Notes under the pieces: generated by a model | The model's database searches: none | What the model was told of the DNA's origin: nothing | What the model saw: the letters and a program-made list of their open reading frames with translations, nothing else | Part shown: one piece after another, positions 26,359 to 35,497 of the stretch | How the letters are laid out: each line of letters starts with the position of its first letter | Numbering within the stretch: the stretch's first letter is position 1 | Position numbers and translations under genes: made by a program | Source: Hymenobacter piscis | Lineage (GTDB): Bacteria; Bacteroidota; Bacteroidia; Cytophagales; Hymenobacteraceae | Reading direction: 5' to 3' | DNA length: 64,000 nucleotides | Assembly: GCF_018760735.1 (NCBI RefSeq) | Contig: NZ_JAHHZN010000016.1 | Span: 32,695 to 96,694, forward strand

Positions 26359-27667
26359 AACCGAATTCTTCACCGGCATCAGCCCCATTCAGTACGAAGG
26401 GCGCGAGTCGGACAACCCGCTGGCCTTTAAGTGGTACGATAAGAACCGCGTGGTAGCCGGCAAAACCATGGAGGAGCATTTGCGCTTCGCCGTGTCGTAC
26501 TGGCACACGTTCACCGGCACCGGCGGCGACCCGTTCGGCCCGGGCACCAAGCAGTTTGCCTGGGACGCCCAGGGCGACATTCTGGGCCGCGCCCAGGACA
26601 AGATGGACGCCGCCTTCGAGTTCTTCACCAAGCTCGGCACGCCCTACTACTGCTTCCACGACATCGACCTGGTGGACGAGGGCAGCTCCCTGAAGGAGTA
26701 CGAGCACAACCTGCGCGCCATTGTGGAGTACGCCAAGCAACACCAGCAGGAAAGCGGCGTGAAGCTGCTCTGGGGCACGGCCAACGTGTTTTCGAACCCG
26801 CGCTACATGAACGGCGCCAGCACCAACCCCGACTTCCAGGTGCTGGCCCACGCCGGTACCCAGGTGCTGAACGCCATGGATGCCACCATTGCCCTGAACG
26901 GCGAAAACTACGTGTTCTGGGGCGGCCGCGAAGGCTACATGACCCTGCTCAACACCAACATGAAGCGCGAGTTGGAGCACATGGGCCGCTTCCTGACCAT
27001 GGCCCGCGACTACGCCCGCAAGCAGGGCTTCACCGGCAAGTTCTTCATCGAGCCCAAGCCCGCCGAGCCCACCAAGCACCAGTACGATTTCGACGCGGCC
27101 ACCGTCATCGGCTTCCTGAAGGAGTACGGCCTCCAGGACGACTTCATGCTGAACCTGGAAGTAAACCACGCCACCCTGGCCGGCCACACCTTCCAGCACG
27201 AGCTGCAGGTAGCCGCCGACGCCAATATGCTGGGCTCGATGGACGCCAACCGCGGCGACTACCAGAACGGCTGGGACACCGACCAGTTCCCCAACAACCT
27301 CAACGAGCTGACCGAGTCGATGCTCATCATCCTGGAGCACGGCGGCATCAAGCCCGGCGGCATCAACTTCGACGCCAAAACCCGCCGCAACTCCACCGAC
27401 CTGGAGGACATCTTCATTGCCCACATTGCCGGCATGGACACCTTCGCCCGCGCCCTGGTAACGGCCGACAACATCCTGGAGAAATCCGCCTACCGCACGT
27501 TCCGCACGGAGCGCTACGCCTCCTTCGACAGCGGCGCGGGCGCGGCCTTCGAGAAAGGCCAGCTCACCCTGGAAGACCTGCGCCGCCTGGCCCACGAGGC
27601 CGGCGAGCCAACCCAGCGCAGCGGCAAGCAGGAGTGGCTGGAAGCCATCATCAACCAGTACATCTAG
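26336..27667 (+). CDS. xylA: Xylose isomerase
   Basis: 443 residues, the long (class II) form. It interconverts D-xylose and D-xylulose using two divalent metals. H108 and D111 in YYCFHDIDL are the catalytic pair. WGGREGY, FIEPKPAEPTKHQYDFD, LNLEVNHATLAGHTF and GSMDANRGD carry the metal-binding Glu/Asp/His residues. It follows xylB with a 23-base overlap. An inverted heptad repeat downstream of the stop may stabilise or end the transcript. Confidence 0.97.
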   Translation: MSRNSLSKTEFFTGISPIQYEGRESDNPLAFKWYDKNRVVAGKTMEEHLRFAVSYWHTFTGTGGDPFGPGTKQFAWDAQGDILGRAQDKMDAAFEFFTKLGTPYYCFHDIDLVDEGSSLKEYEHNLRAIVEYAKQHQQESGVKLLWGTANVFSNPRYMNGASTNPDFQVLAHAGTQVLNAMDATIALNGENYVFWGGREGYMTLLNTNMKRELEHMGRFLTMARDYARKQGFTGKFFIEPKPAEPTKHQYDFDAATVIGFLKEYGLQDDFMLNLEVNHATLAGHTFQHELQVAADANMLGSMDANRGDYQNGWDTDQFPNNLNELTESMLIILEHGGIKPGGINFDAKTRRNSTDLEDIFIAHIAGMDTFARALVTADNILEKSAYRTFRTERYASFDSGAGAAFEKGQLTLEDLRRLAHEAGEPTQRSGKQEWLEAIINQYI

Positions 27668-27672
27668 GTTAA

Positions 27673-27729
27673 GTTGTCAGTTGCTAGTTGTCAGTTGTTG
27701 GTGTAAACCGACAACTAGCAACTGACAAC
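27673..27729. repeat. Inverted heptad repeat after xylA, terminator-like
   Basis: Bases 27673-27692 (GTTGTCAGTTGCTAGTTGTC) are the exact reverse complement of 27710-27729, forming a 20-bp stem with a 17-base loop. Each arm is itself built of 7-base units (GTTGTCA, GTTGCTA). It lies 5 bases after the xylA stop, with no T run. The remaining 170 bases before the symporter gene hold nothing I can assign. Confidence 0.7.
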
Positions 27730-27902
27730 TGACAACCACCACCTGAAACAAACAAACCCGGCTGGTCTGGCGAAGGGCGTGGGAACCCGGGGCGAAAGAT
27801 CAGTCGGGAATGTTTGTTGGCTGTTTCTCAGGCCGTAGCTTGGAGGCAGTATTCCCCCCGTTTCCCACTGGCGGCCCTCGGGCCAGTCTGCAACTCGTTT
27901 CA

Positions 27903-29591
27903 ATGGAACACCAACTCGCGACCCTCGACTACGTCGTCTTTTTCACCTACTTCCTGATCGTCTCGGGCTACGGTATCTGGATCTACCGCCGCAAAACCGG
28001 CCACGACGGCACGGCCGAGGGCGACTCAAAAGACTATTTCCTGGCCGAAGGCTCGCTCACGTGGTGGGCCATCGGCTCCTCGCTGATTGCCTCCAACATC
28101 TCGGCCGAGCAGTTCGTGGGCATGTCGGGCTCGGGCTTCAAGATGGGCCTGGCCATTGCCACCTACGAGTGGATGGCGGCCCTCACGCTCATCATCGTGG
28201 CCGTGTTCTTTATTCCGGTGTACCTGAAGAACAAAATCTTCACGATGCCACAGTTCCTGAGTCAGCGCTACAACGGCACCGTGGCCATGATTATGGCCGT
28301 GTTCTGGCTGGCCTTGTACATCGTGGTGAACCTGACTTCCATTCTCTACCTCGGGGCCATTGCCATCAGCAGCATTGCCGGCCTCAACCTGGAGTTCTGC
28401 CTCTACGCCCTGGCCTTGTTCGCGGTGATTATCACGCTGGGCGGCATGAAGGTAATCGGCTTTACAGATGTGATTCAGGTGTTTTTCCTGATTCTGGGCG
28501 GTTTGGCTACCACCTACCTGGCCCTGAACATGGTGGCCGACCACTACGGCCAGTCGGGCGTGCTGGCGGGCTTCAACCTGATGACCGACCAGGCCGGGGA
28601 CCATTTCCAGATGATCTTCAAGCGCGACAACGAGAACTACATGGACCTGCCCGGCCTCACGGTGCTGCTGGGCGGCATGTGGATTGTGAACCTGAACTAC
28701 TGGGGTTGCAACCAGTACATCACCCAGCGCGCCCTCGGGGCCGATTTGCCCACCGCCCGCGGCGGGCTGCTGTTTGCCGCCTTTCTCAAATTGCTGATGC
28801 CCCTTATCGTGGTGCTGCCCGGCATTGCGGCCTACGTGCTTTTCAAGGCCGATGTGTTCGGGGCCGCCGAGTTTGGCTCGGGCGCTGACCTGAACCCCGA
28901 CCGCGCCTACCCCGTGCTGCTCAACATTCTGCCAATGGGCCTGAAGGGTCTGTCGTTTGCGGCCCTTACGGCGGCCGTGGTGGCCTCGCTGGCCGGCAAG
29001 GCCAACAGCATTGCCACCATCTTCACCCTCGATATCTACCAGAAAGTCCTGAACCCCGGGGCCTCCGAAAAGAAGCTGGTGAACGTGGGCAAGATTGCCG
29101 TGGTAGTGGCCATGATTCTGGGCGTGCTGATTGCCCCTCACTTGGGCATCGACAAAAAAGGCGGCTTCCAGTACATTCAGGAGTACACGGGCTTCGTGTC
29201 GCCGGGCATTTTTGCCATGTTCATCCTGGGCTTCTTCTGGAAGAAAACGACTTCCACGGCGGCCCTGTTCGCCACCATCGGCGGCTTCCTGCTGTCGGTG
29301 CTGCTCAAGTTCCTGCCCACTTTCGCCGACCTGTCGTTCCTGGCCCCCTTCGGGTTTGCCGTGCCCAATGCGGCCGGCGTCTACGAAATTCCCTTCCTCG
29401 ACCGGATGGGCTTCGTGTTCATCATCTGCGTGGCCATGATGGTGCTGATTAGTCTGTTCGAAACCAGCCGCGGGATGCAAACCAACGGCCTGGAAGTTGA
29501 CCGGAGCATGTTCAAAACCACCCGCGGCTTTGCCATCGGGGCCATGACCATCATGGTTCTGCTCACCGTGCTGTATACCGTGTACTGGTAG
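27903..29591 (+). CDS. Sodium/solute symporter (SSS family), probable xylose transporter
   Basis: 562 residues from the ATG at 27903. An in-frame upstream start at 27810 would add 31 residues lacking membrane character before the first helix. Many hydrophobic helices (about 14) with the SSS/SGLT signatures: KDYFLAEGSLTWWAIGSSLIASNISAEQF near the N-terminus, GGMKVIGFTDVIQVF, NYWGCNQYITQRAL. The SLIASNISAEQFVG helix is typical of the sugar (SGLT-like) subgroup. Together with xylAB this suggests Na+-driven uptake of xylose or a xyloside across the inner membrane. Confidence 0.9.
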   Translation: MEHQLATLDYVVFFTYFLIVSGYGIWIYRRKTGHDGTAEGDSKDYFLAEGSLTWWAIGSSLIASNISAEQFVGMSGSGFKMGLAIATYEWMAALTLIIVAVFFIPVYLKNKIFTMPQFLSQRYNGTVAMIMAVFWLALYIVVNLTSILYLGAIAISSIAGLNLEFCLYALALFAVIITLGGMKVIGFTDVIQVFFLILGGLATTYLALNMVADHYGQSGVLAGFNLMTDQAGDHFQMIFKRDNENYMDLPGLTVLLGGMWIVNLNYWGCNQYITQRALGADLPTARGGLLFAAFLKLLMPLIVVLPGIAAYVLFKADVFGAAEFGSGADLNPDRAYPVLLNILPMGLKGLSFAALTAAVVASLAGKANSIATIFTLDIYQKVLNPGASEKKLVNVGKIAVVVAMILGVLIAPHLGIDKKGGFQYIQEYTGFVSPGIFAMFILGFFWKKTTSTAALFATIGGFLLSVLLKFLPTFADLSFLAPFGFAVPNAAGVYEIPFLDRMGFVFIICVAMMVLISLFETSRGMQTNGLEVDRSMFKTTRGFAIGAMTIMVLLTVLYTVYW

Positions 29592-29627
29592 ACTTCCGGT
29601 CGGAAGCCTGCCCTCTGAACTGATTTC

Positions 29628-30764
29628 ATGCGTATGAAAACGAACTTCGCTATGCGGCGGGGGCTGGCCTGTATTGCCCTGCCGCTGGCCCTGCTAAGCG
29701 CGCCTGGCTGCCAGCGCCCGGCTACCGAGAAGAACCTTTCTTCCGAGGCCGCTCCAGCCACTGAAAAAGGCCTTAAAGACTATTACAAGGACTATTTTCC
29801 GGTGGGCGTGGCCGTGGGCCGGGCCCAGCTGCAAGGCCCCGAGGCCGCGCTGATCAAGCAGCAGTTCAATAGCGTGACGCCGGAAAACGCCATGAAAATG
29901 GGCCCGATTCATCCGGAGGAAAACCGCTACTTCTGGACCGATGCCGACGCCATTGTGGACTTCGCCCAAGCCAACAAGCTGCGCGTGCGGGGCCACAACC
30001 TGCTCTGGCACGAGCAGACGCCTAAGTGGCTGTTCAAGAATGCCGACGGCTCCCGTGTGAGCAAGGATGTGCTGCTCAAGCGCCTGCACGACCATATTTT
30101 CACGGTGGTGAAGCGCTACCAGGGCAAGATTTACGCTTGGGATGTGGTGAACGAGGCCATTGCCGACAACCCCCAGGAGTTCCTGCGCAACTCGGAGTGG
30201 TATCAGATCTGCGGCGACGAGTTCATCCGTAAAGCCTTCGAGTACGCCCACGAGGCCGACCCGAAAGCCCAGCTCTTCTACAACGACTACAACACCGAGC
30301 GGCCCGAAAAGCGGGAGCGAATCTACAAGCTGCTCAAGCAGCTCAAAGATGCCAAGGTGCCTATTGACGGCGTGGGCTTGCAGGGGCACTGGTCGTTGCA
30401 GGAACCTACCGAGCCGGAGCTGCGCGCCGCCCTCGACCAGTACGCCTCCCTAGGCCTGAAGGTGCAGATTACCGAGCTTGACGTGTCCATCTACCCCTGG
30501 GAAAAGGACCGTCGCGCCCGGCGCCCCGATGAGTCGGATGCCTACACGCCGGAACTGGCCCGGCAGCAGGCGGCGCAGTATAAGATGTTCTTCCGCGTAT
30601 TCCGCGACTACAAAAAGGTGCTCACCGGCGTCACGTTCTGGAACGTGTCGGACAAGTACTCCTGGCTGGATACCTACCCCGTGGCCGGCCGCAAAAACTA
30701 CCCGTTGCTCTTCGACCAGAACCAGCAGCCCAAGCAGGCTTTCTGGGAAGTCGTGCAGTTCTAA
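29628..30764 (+). CDS. GH10 endo-1,4-beta-xylanase, lipoprotein
   Basis: 378 residues. Signal with a probable lipid Cys28 (ALLSAPGC; lipobox somewhat loose). Retaining GH10 barrel: substrate site VTPENAMKMG, RGHNLLWHEQ; acid/base E176 in WDVVNEA and nucleophile E283 in ITELDVS. It cuts the beta-1,4-xylan backbone, probably at the cell surface or in the periplasm. No carbohydrate-binding module is present. The start may be 29628, 29634 or 29652; the first gives the longest leader. It lies 36 bases after the symporter gene, so the two are probably co-transcribed. Confidence 0.95.
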   Translation: MRMKTNFAMRRGLACIALPLALLSAPGCQRPATEKNLSSEAAPATEKGLKDYYKDYFPVGVAVGRAQLQGPEAALIKQQFNSVTPENAMKMGPIHPEENRYFWTDADAIVDFAQANKLRVRGHNLLWHEQTPKWLFKNADGSRVSKDVLLKRLHDHIFTVVKRYQGKIYAWDVVNEAIADNPQEFLRNSEWYQICGDEFIRKAFEYAHEADPKAQLFYNDYNTERPEKRERIYKLLKQLKDAKVPIDGVGLQGHWSLQEPTEPELRAALDQYASLGLKVQITELDVSIYPWEKDRRARRPDESDAYTPELARQQAAQYKMFFRVFRDYKKVLTGVTFWNVSDKYSWLDTYPVAGRKNYPLLFDQNQQPKQAFWEVVQF

Positions 30765-30777
30765 TTCCTACCCGCCC

Positions 30778-30875
30778 GTCATCCTGAGCTTGCGAAGGAC
30801 CTTATAGCAATTGAACGATAGTCATCAGCACGGCTCGTTCCCGCGTGATAAGGTCCTTCGCAAGCTCAGGATGAC
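30778..30875. repeat. GTCAT-type palindrome, CCTGAGC subtype, copy 1
   Basis: Bases 30778-30805 (GTCATCCTGAGCTTGCGAAG and on) are the exact reverse complement of 30848-30875, 28-bp arms with a 42-base loop. The same arms, with one base change, recur at 40038-40132. It lies between the GH10 and GH115 genes. Confidence 0.9.
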
Positions 30876-30897
30876 TGGTTGCATTAAAACCCGCCCC

Positions 30898-33444
30898 ATG
30901 CTCATTCCTTTCCACCGTTCCGCGCTGCTGAGTCTGCTGCTCCTGCTGCTGCTGACGGGCTCCGTTGCCGCCCAGCCTGCCGCCTACATTTCCGCCAAAA
31001 AAAGCAGTGGCAGCTTCCCTCTGGCCGTTTCCGGCAAAGCGGCCCCGCTCTACGCCAGTGCCCAGGACTGGCCCGGCGTGCTGCGCGCCGCCCGGGATTT
31101 GCAGGCCGATATCCAACGCGTAACCCAGCTCACGCCCACGCTCACGCTTACCACCGATAAGGCCCCGGCCGGCCCGGAGGTGGTGCTGATTGGCACATTG
31201 GGCAAAAGCCCGTTGATTGACGGGCTGGTAAAGGCCGGTAAGCTGGATGCGGCGGGCGTGGCTGGCAAGTGGGAAACCTTCGTGGTGCAGGTGGTGGAAA
31301 AGCCGCTGCCGGGCGTGGCGCAGGCCCTGGTTATTGCGGGCTCGGACAAGCGCGGCACCATCTACGGCATCTATGATGTGTCGCAACAGATGGGGGTGTC
31401 GCCGTGGTACTGGTGGGCCGACGTGCCGGTGACGCCACAGCCGGCGCTGTACGTGGCCGCTGGTCGCCACAGCCAGGGCGAGCCGCAGGTGAAATACCGC
31501 GGCATCTTCCTCAACGACGAGGCTCCGGCCCTCAGCGGCTGGGCGAAGGAGAAGTTCGGCGGCATCAACTCCAAGATGTACGGGCACGTGTTTGAGTTGC
31601 TGCTGCGCCTGAAAGGGAACTACCTCTGGCCCGCCATGTGGGGCAACGCCTTCAACGACGACGACAAGCAAAGCCCCGTTCTGGCCGACGAGTACGGCAT
31701 CGTGATGGGCACGTCCCACCACGAGCCCATGCTGCGCGCCCAGCAGGAGTGGAAGCGCTACGGCAAAGGCCCCTGGAACTACCAGACCAACGAAAAAACG
31801 CTCCAGGATTTCTGGCGGCAGGGCATCGTGAACATGGGCCACGAGAGCATCGTGACGGTGGGCATGCGCGGCGACGGTGACGAGCCCATGAGCGAGGACA
31901 GCAACATTGCCCTACTGGAGAAGATTGTGGCCGACCAGCGCCGCATCATCGGGGACGTGACCGGCCAGCCTGCCGCCCAGACGCCTCAGCTCTGGGCCCT
32001 CTACAAGGAAGTGCAGGACTACTACGACCGGGGCATGCGCGTGCCCGATGATGTGACGCTGCTGCTCTGCGACGACAACTGGGGCAACCTGCGCAAGCTG
32101 CCCAAGCCCGGCGAAAAGCCCCGGGCCGGCGGCTACGGCATCTACTACCACTTCGATTACGTGGGCGGGCCGCGCAACTACAAGTGGGTCAACACCAATC
32201 CGCTGCCCCGCATCTGGGAGCAGATGCACCTAGCCCACGAGTACGGGGCCAACCAGATCTGGATTGTGAACGTGGGCGACCTGAAGCCCATGGAGCTGCC
32301 CATCAGCTTCTTCCTCGATTACGCCTGGAACCCCAACCGCATCAGCGCCGACCAGGTGGCCGCCTACACCCGGCAGTGGGCCGCCCGGCAGTTCGGCGAG
32401 AAGCACGCCCCGAATATTGCCGACATCCTGGCCAAATACGCCAAGTACAACGCCCGCCGCAAGCCCGAGCTGCTGGATGCCACCACCTACAGCCTGGCCA
32501 CCGGCGAGTGGGCCGCCGTGGTGGCCGAGTATAACGCCCTGCGCACCCGCGCTGAGGCCATCGAAAAGCAGTTGCCGGCCGCCGCTCAGGATGCCTACTT
32601 CCAGCTGGTGCTGCACCCGGTGCTGGCCTGCGCCAACCTCAACGAGCTATACTACACGGTGGCCCTGAACCGGGAAGCCGCCAAAACCAACCAGCCCACC
32701 ACCAACGAGCTGGCCGCCAAAGCCAAGCGGCTCTACGACCAGGACGCCGCCCTCACGCGCCGCTACCACGCCCTGGCCGGCGGCAAGTGGAACCACATGA
32801 TGGACCAGACCCACATCGGCTACACTTACTGGCAGCAACCCGAGCAGAATGCCATGCCCGCCGTGCAGACGCTCCCGCAACCGGCCTCGCCGGCCGCTGC
32901 GCCACCCGCCGCGCCGGCTCCGGCCGCGTACGTGTCGGTGGAAGCGGAGAACTACAGCCGGGCCGTGAGTGCCGGGGGCATCAGCTGGCAGCGCCTGCCC
33001 GACCTGGGCCGCACGGCCGGAGCCGTTACCACGTTTCCGGTGACGGCGGCGGCTACAGCCGCGCCGGGCGGCAGCAGTCCGCACCTGGAGTACCGCTTCA
33101 CGCTAACCCAAACCGGCCCCGTAACGGTGCACGCCTACCTGGCCCCCACGCTCAACTTCCCCGGCGGCCCGGGTCTGCGCTACGCCGTATCCATCGACGA
33201 CGAAGCGCCCCAGCTCATCAACCTGCACACCGGCCTGGTAGCCGACAACGGCAACCGCCCCTGGGAAAAAGCCGTGGCCGACAACATCCTGCTCAAAACC
33301 TCCGCCCACACCCTGGCCCGGCCCGGCGAGCATGTGCTCCGGTTCTGGCGCGTGGACCCCGGCGTGGTGCTGGAAAAGCTGGTCATCAGCACCGGCCCGC
33401 TGCCCGCCACCTACCTCGGCCCGCCACCCACCGGCAAGCGGTAA
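30898..33444 (+). CDS. GH115 alpha-glucuronidase
   Basis: 848 residues from the ATG at 30898, chosen because it opens the signal peptide (MLIPFHRSALLSLLLLLLLT). An earlier in-frame ATG at 30811 lies inside the palindromic repeat. GH115 blocks are present: GSDKRGTIYGIYDVSQQMGVSPWYWWADVPV, the KYRGIFLNDEAPALSGW block, MYGHVFELLLRLKGNYLWPAMW, VTVGMRGDGDEPM, LLLCDDNWGNLR, WIVNVGDLKPMELPISFFLDYAW. A Pro/Ala linker near residue 680 leads to a C-terminal beta domain. It removes (methyl)glucuronic acid from internal as well as terminal xylose of polymeric xylan, complementing GH67. Confidence 0.94.
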   Translation: MLIPFHRSALLSLLLLLLLTGSVAAQPAAYISAKKSSGSFPLAVSGKAAPLYASAQDWPGVLRAARDLQADIQRVTQLTPTLTLTTDKAPAGPEVVLIGTLGKSPLIDGLVKAGKLDAAGVAGKWETFVVQVVEKPLPGVAQALVIAGSDKRGTIYGIYDVSQQMGVSPWYWWADVPVTPQPALYVAAGRHSQGEPQVKYRGIFLNDEAPALSGWAKEKFGGINSKMYGHVFELLLRLKGNYLWPAMWGNAFNDDDKQSPVLADEYGIVMGTSHHEPMLRAQQEWKRYGKGPWNYQTNEKTLQDFWRQGIVNMGHESIVTVGMRGDGDEPMSEDSNIALLEKIVADQRRIIGDVTGQPAAQTPQLWALYKEVQDYYDRGMRVPDDVTLLLCDDNWGNLRKLPKPGEKPRAGGYGIYYHFDYVGGPRNYKWVNTNPLPRIWEQMHLAHEYGANQIWIVNVGDLKPMELPISFFLDYAWNPNRISADQVAAYTRQWAARQFGEKHAPNIADILAKYAKYNARRKPELLDATTYSLATGEWAAVVAEYNALRTRAEAIEKQLPAAAQDAYFQLVLHPVLACANLNELYYTVALNREAAKTNQPTTNELAAKAKRLYDQDAALTRRYHALAGGKWNHMMDQTHIGYTYWQQPEQNAMPAVQTLPQPASPAAAPPAAPAPAAYVSVEAENYSRAVSAGGISWQRLPDLGRTAGAVTTFPVTAAATAAPGGSSPHLEYRFTLTQTGPVTVHAYLAPTLNFPGGPGLRYAVSIDDEAPQLINLHTGLVADNGNRPWEKAVADNILLKTSAHTLARPGEHVLRFWRVDPGVVLEKLVISTGPLPATYLGPPPTGKR

Positions 33445-33469
33445 TGGGTTGATAGTGAAAAAACAGAAC

Positions 33470-33615
33470 GTCATTCCGAGCGAAGGCGGAGCCGAAGCCG
33501 AGGAATCTCGCGTGCTGACGTTGCCGAATCGTTCAGCAGCAACCGTTCCATAGCCCAGGGTTTAAACCCTGGGCTAGTGAAAGCACACGAGATTCCTCGG
33601 CAAGCTCGGAATGAC
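33470..33615. repeat. GTCAT-type palindrome, TCCGAGC subtype, with nested palindrome
   Basis: It begins GTCATTCCGAGC and ends GCTCGGAATGAC, with GAGGAATCTCG/CGAGATTCCTC inside each arm. The left arm carries an extra 15 bases or so. The loop contains a second perfect 26-bp palindrome (33551-33576, TAGCCCAGGGTTT and its complement). The element fills most of the gap between GH115 and the second GH43. Confidence 0.8.
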
Positions 33616-33686
33616 GTACTGGATAGCCCTGGCCAGCCGCCGCCTCGGCCCCAAACCTGAACTCTCCATCTGAAACCCGAACGAAG

Positions 33687-35372
33687 GTGAACCACACGAA
33701 ACGCACACTTCTGCTGCTGGCCGCGCTGGCGGGGGCGTTGCTGGGGGCTCCGGCCGCCTCGGCCCAGTCGATTACCCTGCCCAATCCCATCCTGAACGGT
33801 TTCTACCCCGACCCCAGCGTGGTGAAGGTGGGGCTGGATTACTACCTGGTGACGTCCACGTTTTCCTACTTCCCGGGCATTCCGGTGTTCCACAGCCGGG
33901 ACCTCAAAAACTGGCGGCAGGTGGGCAACGTCATCAGCCGGCCTTCCCAGATGAACTTCCTGGGCGACCGGATGACGCGCGGCCTGTTCGCCCCGGCCAT
34001 CGACTACCACAACGGCACCTACTACCTCACCTGCACCCTCATCGACCGCAAAGGCAACTTCGTGGTGACGGCCAAGAACCCCGCCGGGCCCTGGAGTGAC
34101 CCCATCTGGCTGCCCGAGGTGAAGGGCATCGACCCTTCGCTGTTCTTCGACAACGACAAGGTGTACGTCATCTACAACAGCGACCCGCCCGACAACAAGC
34201 CGCTCTACGACGGCCACCGCTCCATCAAAATTATGGAGCTGGACCCGGTGAAGCTCCAAAGCATCGGGGAGGCCCGCATGCTGGTAAACGGGGGCGTGGA
34301 TCTGAGCAAGAAACCCGTCTGGATTGAGGCCCCGCATATTATGAAGCGCAACGGCTGGTACTACCTGTACGCGGCCGAGGGTGGCACTTCCGTCAACCAC
34401 ACCGAGGTGGTGTTCCGCGCCAAATCGGTGCAGGGGCCGTTTGTGCCCTACGAGCACAACCCCATCCTCACGCAACGCACGTTGCCTGCTGACCGCAAGA
34501 ATCCCATTACCTCGGCCGGGCACGCGCAGTTTGTGGAGGGCCCCGACGGGCAGACCTACGCCTTGTTTCTGGCCGTGCGGCCCTACGAGGGCAACTACTA
34601 CAACACCGGCCGCGAAACGTTCATTGCCCCCGTAGTCTGGAAGGATGACTGGCCCATCGTGAACACCGGCCCCCAGGGCGTGCAGTACAGCTACAACGCT
34701 AACTACCGCGAGGTGAAGCAGCCCGGGGCCCGGCCCCAGAGCGGCAACTTCCGCTACACGCGCACCTTCGAAAAGCAGCTGGACCCGGCCCTGCTGTTCC
34801 TGCGCACCCACGACAGCACCCTGTACTCGCTGAGCAAAGCCGCCGGCCTCACCTTGAAGCTCCGGCCCGAAACCTGCGCCGGCCTGGGCACCCCGGCATT
34901 CATCGGCAAGCGGCAGCAGCACATGTACTGCACCACCGAAACGGAATTGAACTTCACCGCCAAATCAGCCAGCGAGAAGGCCGGACTGGTGGTGTTTCAG
35001 GACGAGAAGCACTACTACTACCTCTGCAAATCCCTGGCCGATGGCAAGCCAGTCCTTCAGCTGCTCAAGAGCCGCCCCGAGGCCGCCGAGCCGGAGCTGC
35101 TGGCCCAGGCTCCCCTAAAATCGGCCACCGGCAAGGTGCAGCTCCGCGTCACGGCCGCCGCCGACACCTACGGCTTCCAGTTCTCGGAAAACGCCAAAAC
35201 CTGGACCTCGCTTAAGGAAAAGGTCGATGGCAAGTTCCTGAGCACGCAGGTGGCCGGTGGCTTTATCGGCTGTCTGATCGGGATGTACGCCACCTCCTCG
35301 GGCCAGCCCACCACCAGCACAGCCGCCTTCCAGTGGCTGAAATACGCCGGCTCCGACCCGGGGTTGCGGTAG
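33687..35372 (+). CDS. GH43 family glycoside hydrolase with C-terminal beta-sandwich
   Basis: 561 residues from a GTG start at 33687; there is no in-frame ATG near the signal peptide (RTLLLLAALAGALLGAPAASAQ). The GH43 propeller has D42 in NGFYPDPSVVK (base), Asp in VKGIDPSLFFD and Glu in PVWIEAPHIMK (acid). From about residue 365 there is a second beta-rich domain (LRPETCAGLGTPAFIGKRQQH, LVVFQDEKHYYYL, GCLIGMYATSS), as in GH43 beta-xylosidases with a sandwich domain that completes the active site. It is probably a beta-xylosidase or xylosidase/arabinofuranosidase and the last gene of the locus. Confidence 0.92.
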   Translation: MNHTKRTLLLLAALAGALLGAPAASAQSITLPNPILNGFYPDPSVVKVGLDYYLVTSTFSYFPGIPVFHSRDLKNWRQVGNVISRPSQMNFLGDRMTRGLFAPAIDYHNGTYYLTCTLIDRKGNFVVTAKNPAGPWSDPIWLPEVKGIDPSLFFDNDKVYVIYNSDPPDNKPLYDGHRSIKIMELDPVKLQSIGEARMLVNGGVDLSKKPVWIEAPHIMKRNGWYYLYAAEGGTSVNHTEVVFRAKSVQGPFVPYEHNPILTQRTLPADRKNPITSAGHAQFVEGPDGQTYALFLAVRPYEGNYYNTGRETFIAPVVWKDDWPIVNTGPQGVQYSYNANYREVKQPGARPQSGNFRYTRTFEKQLDPALLFLRTHDSTLYSLSKAAGLTLKLRPETCAGLGTPAFIGKRQQHMYCTTETELNFTAKSASEKAGLVVFQDEKHYYYLCKSLADGKPVLQLLKSRPEAAEPELLAQAPLKSATGKVQLRVTAAADTYGFQFSENAKTWTSLKEKVDGKFLSTQVAGGFIGCLIGMYATSSGQPTTSTAAFQWLKYAGSDPGLR

Positions 35373-35497
35373 CGGCCGCCACGGTTCGGAAGCAGCCGGC
35401 GCTGATTCGTCCTGGAAAGAAGGTGCCTGGGGGAAAAAAACGGGCAAATCCGCAGCCTAATCCGTTGCTTCGGGTAGTCATTTAGCCCTGCTGCCCT

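Noticed and set aside
27673..27729. CRISPR array
   Set aside because: The repeat unit is 7 bases without unique spacers, and no cas genes are in the window.
30811..30897. In-frame ATG upstream of the GH115 start
   Set aside because: It lies within the palindrome and would place polar residues before the signal peptide.
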